A DNA stretch of 64,000 bases, from positions 62,001 through 126,000 of the forward strand of contig NZ_JMLE01000015.1 of assembly GCF_000685965.1 (NCBI RefSeq). The letters run 5' to 3'. This document shows, one piece after another, positions 53,567 through 60,820 of this stretch (position 1 is its first letter; the number at the start of each line of letters is the position of its first letter). The stretch is from Arthrobacter sp. UNC362MFTsu5.1. GTDB lineage: Bacteria; Actinomycetota; Actinomycetes; Actinomycetales; Micrococcaceae. Both the position numbers and the translations under genes were made by a program. The notes beneath the pieces are model-generated. The model saw nothing but the letters and a program-made list of their open reading frames with translations. It was not told where the DNA came from and did not search any database.

Positions 53567-54355
53567 ATGGTGAACCGAGCATCCTTGGATAAGCGTCCGG
53601 ACGAAGTAGCCACGATGTTTGACGACGTCGCCCCCAAATACGACGTCGTGAACGATGTCCTGTCCATGGGACAGACGCGCCGCTGGCGCCGGGTAGTCGT
53701 CGAAGCGATGGATGTGAAGGCGGGCCAGCGGGTGCTGGACCTCGCCGCCGGAACAGGCACCTCCAGCGAGCCCTACGCGGACGCGGGGATCGACGTCATC
53801 GCCTGCGACTTCTCCCTGGGAATGCTCAAAGTGGGCAAACGCCGCCGCCCCGACATCGACTTCATCGCCGGTGACGCCACCCGCCTGCCGTTCGCTGACA
53901 ACAGCTTTGACGCCACCACGATCTCCTTCGGCCTGCGCAACGTCAACGAGCCCAAGAAGGCCCTGGCGGAAATGCTGCGTGTCACCAAGCCCGGCGGAAA
54001 GCTGGTCATCGCCGAGTTCTCCCAGCCCGTGGTTCCCCTGTGGCGCACCATGTACACCGAATACCTCATGCGCGCACTGCCCGCCATCGCCGTGAAGGTC
54101 TCCTCCAACCCGGACGCGTACGTGTACCTGGCCGAGTCCATCCGTGCCTGGCCGGACCAGGACCACCTGGCCGGCTGGCTGCAGGAATCCGGCTGGGAAA
54201 AGGTCACCTACCGCAACCTCAGCGGCGGCATCGTTGCCGTGCACCGCGCGCACAAGCCCGCTGCTTCAACGCCGGACGGCAGTGCCTCGGCCATCGCCAA
54301 CCACACCGGCCCCGTGGCCAAGCTCCGCCGCAACATCACCCGGCCCGCGGGCTAG
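53567..54355 (+). CDS. menG: Demethylmenaquinone methyltransferase
   Basis: 262 residues. It makes menaquinone from demethylmenaquinone using S-adenosylmethionine. UbiE/MenG signatures are present: [24 protein letters not shown], the SAM-binding [12 protein letters not shown] and [24 protein letters not shown]. The start may instead be GTG 53570 (MNRASLD): a GACAAT -10-like box lies only about 5-8 bp upstream and no ribosome site is present, so the mRNA may be leaderless. It leads a three-gene run with the reductase and prenyl synthase. Confidence 0.9.
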   Translation: MVNRASLDKRPDEVATMFDDVAPKYDVVNDVLSMGQTRRWRRVVVEAMDVKAGQRVLDLAAGTGTSSEPYADAGIDVIACDFSLGMLKVGKRRRPDIDFIAGDATRLPFADNSFDATTISFGLRNVNEPKKALAEMLRVTKPGGKLVIAEFSQPVVPLWRTMYTEYLMRALPAIAVKVSSNPDAYVYLAESIRAWPDQDHLAGWLQESGWEKVTYRNLSGGIVAVHRAHKPAASTPDGSASAIANHTGPVAKLRRNITRPAG

Positions 54356-54366
54356 CCGAACCTGCC

Positions 54367-55701
54367 GTGAACGTACTGATCGTCGGCGCCGGCCCCGCAG
54401 GGTCCACTGCCGCCTACTACCTCGCCAAGGCCGGCATCCCCGTCACGGTGCTGGAAAAAACCAGGTTCCCGCGCGAGAAGGTCTGCGGTGACGGGCTCAC
54501 TCCCCGCGCCGTCCGCGAGATCCAGAAGCTCGGCCTCCCGCATTCCGAGGAGGCCGGCTGGCGCCGCAACAAGGGCCTTCGGCTGATCGCCGGCGGCCGC
54601 ACCATCGAACTGCCCTGGCCGGAAGTTTCCGATTTCCCCACGTACGGGCTGATCCGCACGCGCCTGGGCTTCGACGAGGAACTGGCCCGGCACGCCCAGG
54701 CCGCCGGGGCCACCGTCCTCGAAGGGCACAGCGTCACCGAAGCCCTGCGCGCGCCGGACGGCCGCGTCATCGGCGCGCGCGCAGCGCTCCTTGACGAGTC
54801 CGGACGCAAGACGGGCGAGACGCGTGACTTCCATGCCGACGTTGTACTGGCAGCAGACGGAAACTCATCCCGAACCGCCGTGTCCCTGGGCATCCAGAAG
54901 CGCGACGACCGTCCGCTCGGCGTCGCCGTGCGCACCTACTTCACCAGCCCGCGCCACGACGACGACTGGATGGAAGGCTGGCTGGAGCTCCCCGGCCGCG
55001 ACGGCGGACTGCTCCCCGGCTACGGCTGGGTGTTCGGCGTGGGCGACGGAACCTCCAACGTGGGCCTGGGCATCCTGAACTCCTCCGCGGAATTCGGCAA
55101 GCTCGACTACAAACAGGTCCTGCGCGAATGGACCGCCGGCATGCCCGCCGAATGGGGCTTCACCCCGGAAAACCAGGTGGGCGAGATCCGCGGCGCCGCC
55201 CTGCCCATGGGCTTCAACCGCACCCCGCACTACTATCCCGGCCTGCTGCTCCTGGGCGACGCCGGCGGCATGGTGTCCCCGTTCAACGGCGAGGGCATTT
55301 CCTACGCCATGGAATCCGCCCGCTTTGCGGCCGAATATGTCATCGACGCCAGCACCTGGCAGAGCCGTTACGCCAAATGGACGCACGACGACGCTGACCT
55401 CCACTTCAAGGGGTACGCGGACTATGTGCGCGGCCAGTGGGGGAGCCACTTCACCCTGGGCCGCGCGTTCGCCTCGGTGATCGGCAAGCCGTCCGTGATG
55501 AAGCTCGCGCTCCGGACCGGCATGCCGCTGCCCGCCCTCATGAAGTTCGTAGTCCGGCTGATGGCCAACGTCACGGATGAATCAGCCAAGGGATTCGAGG
55601 ACCGGGTGATCAGGCTCCTGGAGGCGCTGGTGCCTGCCACGTCCAACACCTCCCTGTCCCCGTCCAGCTACACCTCCGCGGTTTCCGCAACAAAAAGTTA
55701 G
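54367..55701 (+). CDS. Geranylgeranyl reductase-family (menaquinone reductase-like) flavoprotein
   Basis: 444 residues from GTG 54367, 11 bp after menG. The N-terminal FAD-binding motif is NVLIVGAGPAGSTAAYYLAKAG, followed by EKTRFPREKVCGDGLTPRAV, the family signature, and LLLGDAGGMVSPFNGEGISYAMES, which closes the FAD site. In actinobacteria the MenJ member of this family saturates one isoprene unit of the menaquinone tail. Location between menG and the side-chain synthase fits that role, so the organism probably makes a dihydro-menaquinone. Confidence 0.85.
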   Translation: MNVLIVGAGPAGSTAAYYLAKAGIPVTVLEKTRFPREKVCGDGLTPRAVREIQKLGLPHSEEAGWRRNKGLRLIAGGRTIELPWPEVSDFPTYGLIRTRLGFDEELARHAQAAGATVLEGHSVTEALRAPDGRVIGARAALLDESGRKTGETRDFHADVVLAADGNSSRTAVSLGIQKRDDRPLGVAVRTYFTSPRHDDDWMEGWLELPGRDGGLLPGYGWVFGVGDGTSNVGLGILNSSAEFGKLDYKQVLREWTAGMPAEWGFTPENQVGEIRGAALPMGFNRTPHYYPGLLLLGDAGGMVSPFNGEGISYAMESARFAAEYVIDASTWQSRYAKWTHDDADLHFKGYADYVRGQWGSHFTLGRAFASVIGKPSVMKLALRTGMPLPALMKFVVRLMANVTDESAKGFEDRVIRLLEALVPATSNTSLSPSSYTSAVSATKS

Positions 55702-55710
55702 GGTTAACCC

Positions 55711-56814
55711 GTGACGAACTCTGCCAAGCACAGCTGGACCCACGCCGGACACGGCCTGCCGGACGCCAGGGAGCCCGAGCCCAGCACCACCGCCATCGCC
55801 ACCGGGCTCCAACTGCCGGCCGGTTTTGCCGCCATCGCCGAAGACCCGGAGCTGGGCCCCGCCATCACCACCAACCTTGCCCGCGTGGAAAAGAAGCTCC
55901 GCGAGGCCATCGCCAACTCCGATCCGCTGGCTGACGCAACGTCGCGCCACCTGGTGGAAGCCGGCGGCAAACGGATCCGCCCGCTGCTGGCCCTTCTCTG
56001 CGCCCACCTCGGTGACGCCTCGAGGCCGGCCGTAGTGCAGGCTGCCGTGGTGGTTGAGCTGACGCACCTGGCCACCCTGTACCACGACGACGTGATGGAC
56101 TCGGCCCCGTTCCGCCGCGGCGCGCCCACCGCCCACGAGGTCTGGGGCAACTCCGTGGCCGTCCTCACTGGAGACTTGATCTTCGCCCGCGCGTCCATCC
56201 TGGTGTCCGAGCTCGGCTCTCGCGCGCTGGGAATCCAGGCCCGCACCTTCGAACGGCTGTGCCTCGGCCAGCTGCACGAGACCGTGGGGCCCCGCCCCGA
56301 CGAGGACCCGGTGGAGCACTACCTGTCCGTCATCGCGGACAAGACCGGATCCCTGGTGGCTGCTTCCGGCCAGCTTGGCGCCATCTTCTCCGGTGCGGAT
56401 GAAGCGTACGAGCCGCTGCTGGTGGAGTACGGCGAGAAGATCGGTGTGGCCTTCCAGCTGGCCGACGACGTCATCGACGTCACCGGCGTCAAGGTCAAGT
56501 CCGGCAAGTCCCCGGGCACGGACCTGCGCGAAGGCGTGCCCACCCTGCCGGTGCTGCTCCTGCGCAACGCCGCCGCCGAAGGCGACCAGTCCGCCGTCGA
56601 ACTTTTGAAACTAATCGACGGCGACCTCTCCTCGGATGAGGCACTCGCCGCCGCCGTGGCGGGCCTGCGCGAGCACCGGGTTACTGCGGAATCGTGGGTT
56701 GTGGCGCGCGCCTGGGCCGATGAGGCCATCGCCGCGCTGGCGCCGCTGCCCGAAGGCGTGGTCAAGTCATCGCTCACCAGCTTCGCGCTGGCCGTGGTGG
56801 ACCGCGCGAGCTAG
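55711..56814 (+). CDS. Polyprenyl diphosphate synthase (menaquinone side chain)
   Basis: 367 residues from GTG 55711. A trans-prenyltransferase with both Asp-rich motifs: LYHDDVMD (first, DDxxD, about 125-132) and FQLADDVIDV (second), plus GGKRIRPLLALL upstream. It elongates allylic diphosphates with isopentenyl diphosphate. Small residues ahead of the first motif favour a long-chain product, and the menG-reductase neighbourhood points to the menaquinone tail. Product length is not decidable from reading alone. Confidence 0.85.
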   Translation: MTNSAKHSWTHAGHGLPDAREPEPSTTAIATGLQLPAGFAAIAEDPELGPAITTNLARVEKKLREAIANSDPLADATSRHLVEAGGKRIRPLLALLCAHLGDASRPAVVQAAVVVELTHLATLYHDDVMDSAPFRRGAPTAHEVWGNSVAVLTGDLIFARASILVSELGSRALGIQARTFERLCLGQLHETVGPRPDEDPVEHYLSVIADKTGSLVAASGQLGAIFSGADEAYEPLLVEYGEKIGVAFQLADDVIDVTGVKVKSGKSPGTDLREGVPTLPVLLLRNAAAEGDQSAVELLKLIDGDLSSDEALAAAVAGLREHRVTAESWVVARAWADEAIAALAPLPEGVVKSSLTSFALAVVDRAS

Positions 56815-56859
56815 TCTTCTCAACGCCGCGTGGAGCCGCGTGAAGGGGAGCCGCCTGCC

Positions 56860-57381
56860 GTGAGGCCGCATCCGTCAGTGCTTATCGGCCGGGCCGTGGA
56901 CCTCTACGGCATGGACGAGGTGGTGGAATGGGCCGCGGAACTCCTGGCCGGCGGCAGCCCTGCTGGCAGCCCTGCCGGCGGCCTTGACGTCAGGCTGCTC
57001 GGCGGCAATCCGGACTGGGAGCCCTACTGGTTCAGGGTGTGGGGTGCCCGGACCTTTCTCTATGTATGGGACCCGCGGGCCGAACTCCCTGTGATCGCGG
57101 GACTGGCCGACCCGCACTGGCGTGTCCGGGAGATGTGCGCCAAGGTGTGCAGGCTGCGGGAAATCGCGGAGGCCGCGCCCGCGCTGGTCCGTCTGGCAGG
57201 AGACCCTGTCGAGCGTGTGCGACTGGCGGCACTCAAGGCAATCGGCGACATCTGCGAGGCTGACTCCGCGGCGCCGCTCCTTGCGTTGGCCGGAGAACGG
57301 GGCCGGGAAGCTGACGTTGCTGCGGCAGCCCTGCGGCGGATGGAAGAGCGCCTGGACCGCCAAGACCTCGGGGACGTGTAG
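56860..57381 (+). CDS. HEAT-repeat-like protein
   Basis: 173 residues from GTG 56860, chosen over GTG 56830 because GGGGAG lies 9 nt upstream. The C-terminal two-thirds look like paired helices of a HEAT/PBS-lyase-type repeat: DPHWRVREMCAKVCRLREIAEAAPALVRLAGDPVERVRLAALKAIGDIC is one such stretch (read as VREMCAKVCRL then VRLAALKAIGDI). No enzyme motif is visible. It follows the prenyl synthase by 45 bp and could be co-transcribed. A hairpin terminator lies about 70 bp after the stop. Confidence 0.65.
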   Translation: MRPHPSVLIGRAVDLYGMDEVVEWAAELLAGGSPAGSPAGGLDVRLLGGNPDWEPYWFRVWGARTFLYVWDPRAELPVIAGLADPHWRVREMCAKVCRLREIAEAAPALVRLAGDPVERVRLAALKAIGDICEADSAAPLLALAGERGREADVAAAALRRMEERLDRQDLGDV

Positions 57382-57452
57382 CCGGGTCCTGGTCCGCCGG
57401 TTGGTGTCCCTCGGGCCCTGCCGCGTGCGGGGCGATGTCAGGCTTAAACGGT

Positions 57453-57511
57453 ATGGCCCCGGTTCTCTGCAGCAATACGAGTCATACGCTGCGTCGAACC
57501 GGGGCCATTTC
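57453..57511 (+). terminator. Long terminator hairpin
   Basis: A 13-bp stem (57453-57465 with 57496-57508), with an internal GCAGC/GCTGC pair, is followed by TTTCT. The 57382-57797 spacer (416 bp) contains this, the left 86-bp palindrome (57639-57724), the TTGTCCACATA motif (57738) and an 11-bp inverted pair ATTTAGTGGAT/ATCCACTAAAT (57539 and 57663). Confidence 0.7.
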
Positions 57512-57638
57512 TCCGTTCGCATCAGATCCACCGGAGGCATTTAGTGGATCCGTGAATTAGTCTATGACAGCTTTGTCACAAATGCGAACCATGATGTTAA
57601 TCAGCGTGTCACAGTTCTTGGGGTGCCGGCCGCGTCCG

Positions 57639-57724
57639 TCGTGACCCTGTTTTGCCGGCTGCATCCACTAAATCGCGGCGGACACGGCTTGTCGCAGGAA
57701 GTTGGCTTAGAAACAGGGTCGGCA
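57639..57724. repeat. 86-bp palindromic repeat, left copy (GTGACCCTGTTT family)
   Basis: The outer arms GACCCTGTTT (57643-57652) and AAACAGGGTC (57711-57720) are perfect inverts. The repeat aligns in the same orientation with 58667-58752 over the full 86 bp. Shared landmarks are the outer arms, TGTCGC and TTGG. Confidence 0.8.
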
Positions 57725-57737
57725 CGGCGGCTGAAGT

Positions 57738-57748
57738 TTGTCCACATA
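57738..57748 (+). promoter_or_regulatory. TTGTCCACATA motif (DnaA-box-like) before DUF559 gene B
   Basis: The same 11-mer as at 48182. It begins 17 bp after the AAACAGGGTC arm of the left palindrome and exactly 60 bp before ATG 57798. Confidence 0.6.
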
Positions 57749-57797
57749 GCCTCGCCGCGTGCTGTTGCAGCCTGAATCGCGGAAGCACCATGGCGGG

Positions 57798-58640
57798 ATG
57801 GACCTCCTTGGATTTCTCCGGCATCGGGGCGGAGCGGCAAAACGAAGCCAGTTGCTGGCCGGCGGCTTTCAGCGGGCGGAGCTTGAGGCCGCGGTGGCAG
57901 GCGGCCTGCTGATCCGCCCGTTGAGGGGCATCTACGCGACAGCAACCGCGGACGACGCCGTCCTGGCCGCCTTTCGGGCGAACGGCAGGCTCACGTGTCT
58001 TTCCGCGGCCCCGCTCTACGATCTCTGGGCTCTGCACCAGCCGCGGAATGTGCATTTGAGCTGCGGGAACGGAATCCCGAGGCCAGGAGTCGTGGACCAC
58101 GCACCTTGCACCCACCCGGGGCATCCGTCACTGCCTGCGGCCGGCCTGGCGGACGTGCTGATCCACGCACTGAGGTGCCTGCCCGAACTCGAAGCGCTGG
58201 TGATGGTGCAGTCAGCAGTGGGCCGCGGGCTGATAACGCCCGAGTTCCTCAGGAAGCAGCTGCCGGGGAGGCGGAACGGCAGGGCCCTTTCCGTACTGGA
58301 CCTCTTGATTCGACGTGCTGACTCGCCGCTGGAAATACTGGCCCACACTCATTTCGTCCGTGCAGGCCTCAGAGTTCGAATGCACGTGGAACTGCCCGGC
58401 GTAGGCGAAGTGGACTGCCTGGTGGAGGAATGCCTGGTGGTTGAATTGGACGGCTCGACCCATTTCGAACCCCGGCAGATCAAGAAGGACCACCGCCGGA
58501 GCAGGGTCAGCATGCTCGGGGGAAGGCTGACACTTCGCTACTACTACGGCGATGTGGTGCACAACCCCGAGGCCATGGTGGAGGAGGTTCTGGCCATACT
58601 GCGGCTCTACAGGGAAGGCAGGTTCGCCCCCGCGTGGTGA
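57798..58640 (+). CDS. DUF559 domain protein with winged-helix-like N-terminus (B)
   Basis: 280 residues from ATG 57798. That start gives the same 60-bp spacing to TTGTCCACATA as in gene A; ATG 57759 is in frame but would sit only 21 bp from the motif. The N-terminal region (FLRHRGGAAKRSQLLAGGF, then LLIRPLRGIYAT) resembles an AbiEi-type winged helix. The C-terminal DUF559 core has a PD-(D/E)XK pattern: Glu179 (DSPLE), Asp206 (GVGEVDCLV), Glu216-Leu-Asp218 (VVELDGSTH), His222 and KKDHRR (229-234). It is a distant relative of 48242-49234. Its function is unknown; nuclease activity at the flanking palindrome is inferred. Confidence 0.8.
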   Translation: MDLLGFLRHRGGAAKRSQLLAGGFQRAELEAAVAGGLLIRPLRGIYATATADDAVLAAFRANGRLTCLSAAPLYDLWALHQPRNVHLSCGNGIPRPGVVDHAPCTHPGHPSLPAAGLADVLIHALRCLPELEALVMVQSAVGRGLITPEFLRKQLPGRRNGRALSVLDLLIRRADSPLEILAHTHFVRAGLRVRMHVELPGVGEVDCLVEECLVVELDGSTHFEPRQIKKDHRRSRVSMLGGRLTLRYYYGDVVHNPEAMVEEVLAILRLYREGRFAPAW

Positions 58641-58666
58641 GCCAGGCACAGTGCCTCGCGTCGCCG

Positions 58667-58752
58667 TCGTGACCCTTTTTCGGCCGGGCCGTGGCCAGAC
58701 ACGCCGGAGCAGGGGCGTGTCGCGGGGCCTTGGGGCTGAAACAGGGTCACGA
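58667..58752. repeat. 86-bp palindromic repeat, right copy (GTGACCCTGTTT family)
   Basis: Outer arms TCGTGACCCT (58667-58676) and AGGGTCACGA (58743-58752) are perfect inverts. A nested hairpin, GACACGCC/GGCGTGTC (58698-58705 with 58714-58721), lies inside. It begins 26 bp after the DUF559 gene B stop. Confidence 0.85.
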
Positions 58753-58789
58753 AGGCAGAAGGAGAAACGCGGAAGGCGGCGGCCGGACC

Positions 58790-59215
58790 CTAGTCCTCTT
58801 CGCCCTCGAACGCCCACTCGAACATGTCGAACACGAACTCGGAGAACGTGCCTTCTTCGCTCTTCCACTGGCCGCGGGCGTTGTTGCGGCGGTACACGAT
58901 GGGGTCCGGGACGCCGAGGTCGCCCACACGGAAGCCCCAGGTGAATTGTTCTTCCTCATCCTCGAGGAACATCAGGAAGCCTTCGTCATCAACTTCGAGT
59001 TCCTCGGGGTCCCAGAAGTAGTGGTACGCCTCCATGAGGTCCTCGCAGCCGCCCACTGCCAGGTAGAACTCCCGCAGGACCAAGGGGACCTGGAACTGGT
59101 GCTCGGACAGGGCCTCGTCGAGTTCTTCGGGGGACAGCCCGTCCTCTTCCTGCCATTCGTCTTCGAGATACTTCGGAACAAGCGCGCGGAACTTCTCGAG
59201 GAACATGTCAGTCAT
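58790..59215 (-). CDS. SMI1/KNR4 (SUKH) domain protein
   Basis: 141 residues from ATG 59215; upstream in-frame sequence is not protein-like. Very acidic. The SUKH-type core reads LSEHQFQVPLVLREFYLAVGG, followed by YHYFWDPEEL and GFLMFLEDEEEQFTWGFRVGD. SUKH proteins are often immunity proteins against contact-dependent toxins, but no toxin gene is adjacent, so it may be a solitary immunity gene or have another binding role. It runs in the same direction as the TRIC-type gene upstream, 14 bp away. Confidence 0.7.
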   Translation of the reverse strand: MTDMFLEKFRALVPKYLEDEWQEEDGLSPEELDEALSEHQFQVPLVLREFYLAVGGCEDLMEAYHYFWDPEELEVDDEGFLMFLEDEEEQFTWGFRVGDLGVPDPIVYRRNNARGQWKSEEGTFSEFVFDMFEWAFEGEED

Positions 59216-59229
59216 GGTTCTTATCCTAG

Positions 59230-59901
59230 CTAATCGCGGCCGCCCTTTTCCGCCGCCCCCAGGCCCAGCCGGTGCCACCCCCGGACGGCCAGCGGAACGT
59301 ACCAGGAACGGCGCCACGCCGTCACCCGGAAGGCGAATACGACGGCGGCAACGGCGCCTGCCGTGAGCGCGTTGAAGGAACCCGAAACCCACAGGATGGT
59401 GGTGAGGGCAGCCCCGGTGAACGCGGGGAGCGCATAGAGGTCCTTGGGGTCGAAGAGCTGGGGCACCTCATTGGCAGTGATATCGCGCAGCAGGCCGCCG
59501 CCCACCGCCGTCGTGACCCCCAGCAGCACGGCCGCCACCGGGTTCATCCCGGCGGACAGCGCCTTCAGGGTGCCGGTGATGCAGAACAGTGCCAGCCCGC
59601 CGGCGTCGAACAGGATGAGCAGCGACGTGTAGCGCTGGACGCTGGAAAACAGGAAGTACACCAGCACGGTGGCCAGCAGCGGGGGAGCCAGGTAGGCCGG
59701 GTTGGTGAACGCCGCGGGAGGGCCGCTGTTGAGGATAATGTCGCGGATCACGCCGCCGCCCAGGGACACCAGGGAGGCGAGCAGCAGGGACCCGAGGATG
59801 TCGAACTGCTTCCGCGCCGCCAGCAGGGATCCGGAGACCGCGAAGAAGAAGACACCGGCCAGATCCAGCCAGACCTGAACGGCGTCGAATGAGATGGTCA
59901 A
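59230..59901 (-). CDS. TRIC/UPF0126-type membrane protein
   Basis: 223 residues, about seven membrane segments arranged as a duplicated half. The two Gly-rich signatures SLGGGVIRDIILN and AVGGGLLRDITANEVP mark the trimeric intracellular cation channel (TRIC, formerly UPF0126) family. Bacterial homologues conduct K+/Na+. It is divergent from the chelatase gene across 61 bp and its 3' end faces the SUKH gene. Confidence 0.9.
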   Translation of the reverse strand: MTISFDAVQVWLDLAGVFFFAVSGSLLAARKQFDILGSLLLASLVSLGGGVIRDIILNSGPPAAFTNPAYLAPPLLATVLVYFLFSSVQRYTSLLILFDAGGLALFCITGTLKALSAGMNPVAAVLLGVTTAVGGGLLRDITANEVPQLFDPKDLYALPAFTGAALTTILWVSGSFNALTAGAVAAVVFAFRVTAWRRSWYVPLAVRGWHRLGLGAAEKGGRD

Positions 59902-59962
59902 TGGTCGTCCCGGTCAGTGTGGAAGGGGCGGATGGGGCTGCTCCAACGTTACGCTAGCCCCT

Positions 59963-60688
59963 ATGAATAGCCCCATCATGATCGCCTGTGCCCACGGAAC
60001 GTCCAGCCCGCTGGGCGGCGCCGAGGTCAACGGCCTCCGTGTCGACATCAGCTCGCTGCGCCCCGGCCTGGATGTCCGGGAAGCCTATGTGGATGTCCAG
60101 GACCCCGACCTGGTGGACGTCATGGCCGGGCTGCCGGAAGGGGAAGCAGCCGTCATCGTGCCGCTGCTGCTCAGCGTGGGCTTCCACACCAAGGTGGACA
60201 TCGCGAAGGCGGCGCGCAGCAGGGAAGGGTCCAGTGCCTCGGAGCCGCTGGGGCCGGACCCGCGGCTGGCGGAGATCCTCGACCAGCGGCTGCGGGAGGC
60301 CGGTGCCACCGAGCACGACGCCGTGGTGCTGGCGGCCGCCGGATCCACCAACCCCAAAGCATCGGTCAGTGTCGAAGAGCTCGCCGGACACCTCCGGGCG
60401 CTGCGGGGCAACAGGATTGTTCCCGCCTACGGTGCGGCCGCCCAGCCGTCGGTGCCCGACGCCGTCGCCTCCCTCCGTGCCGAATACCCCGGCGGGGAGG
60501 GCCAGGGCCGGGTCCTCATCGCCTCCTACCTGCTGGCGCACGGCTTCTTCCACGACCAGCTGGCCAAGGCCGAAGCTGACATCGTCACGGAGCCGCTGCT
60601 GCCTTCCAAGCTCATGGCCCAGATTGCGCTGGACCGTTATGACGCGGCCGTCGCTGCTGCGGACGCGGCCGTCGCAGCGGGCGGTTAA
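59963..60688 (+). CDS. Sirohydrochlorin chelatase-like (CbiX family) protein
   Basis: 241 residues from ATG 59963. A class II chelatase of the CbiX/SirB type in the long, two-domain form: the N-terminal half begins IMIACAHGTSSPLGG (metal-binding His) and reads EAYVDVQDPDL and VIVPLLLSVGFHTKVDI, and the second half repeats the fold (VVLAAAGSTNP, VLIASYLLAHGFFHDQL). It inserts metal into sirohydrochlorin, probably iron for sirohaem, the cofactor of the sulfite reductase encoded next. A hairpin and promoter separate the two. Confidence 0.85.
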   Translation: MNSPIMIACAHGTSSPLGGAEVNGLRVDISSLRPGLDVREAYVDVQDPDLVDVMAGLPEGEAAVIVPLLLSVGFHTKVDIAKAARSREGSSASEPLGPDPRLAEILDQRLREAGATEHDAVVLAAAGSTNPKASVSVEELAGHLRALRGNRIVPAYGAAAQPSVPDAVASLRAEYPGGEGQGRVLIASYLLAHGFFHDQLAKAEADIVTEPLLPSKLMAQIALDRYDAAVAAADAAVAAGG

Positions 60689-60720
60689 AAGCCCCCGGAC
60701 CATGCACAGGCACCGGGCTT
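60689..60720 (+). terminator. Terminator-like hairpin
   Basis: AAGCCCCCGG (60689) and CCGGGCTT (60713-60720) pair with a bulge, directly after the chelatase stop and followed by CTTC. Confidence 0.5.
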
Positions 60721-60784
60721 CTTCAAGGCTTTCCGGCGATTCATGACGAAATGTTTCCCTAGGTGACCTCGCGTTTCTGACCCT

Positions 60785-60814
60785 TTGTGACGGCTTTCCG
60801 GTGGGACCTACAGT
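60785..60814 (+). promoter_or_regulatory. Promoter of the sulfur assimilation operon, leaderless
   Basis: TTGTGA (60785-60790) and TACAGT (60809-60814) with an 18-bp spacer repeat the geometry of the fructan promoter. The expected transcription start falls on or next to ATG 60821, so the mRNA is predicted to have no leader. Confidence 0.55.
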
Positions 60815-60820
60815 CGATGC

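Larger units (their letters stand above)
57639..58752. mobile_element. Candidate palindrome-flanked DUF559 element B
   Basis: One gene (57798-58640) sits between two 86-bp direct copies of the same palindromic repeat. The layout matches that of element A, but the palindrome sequences are unrelated. No target-site duplication was confirmed. Confidence 0.35.
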
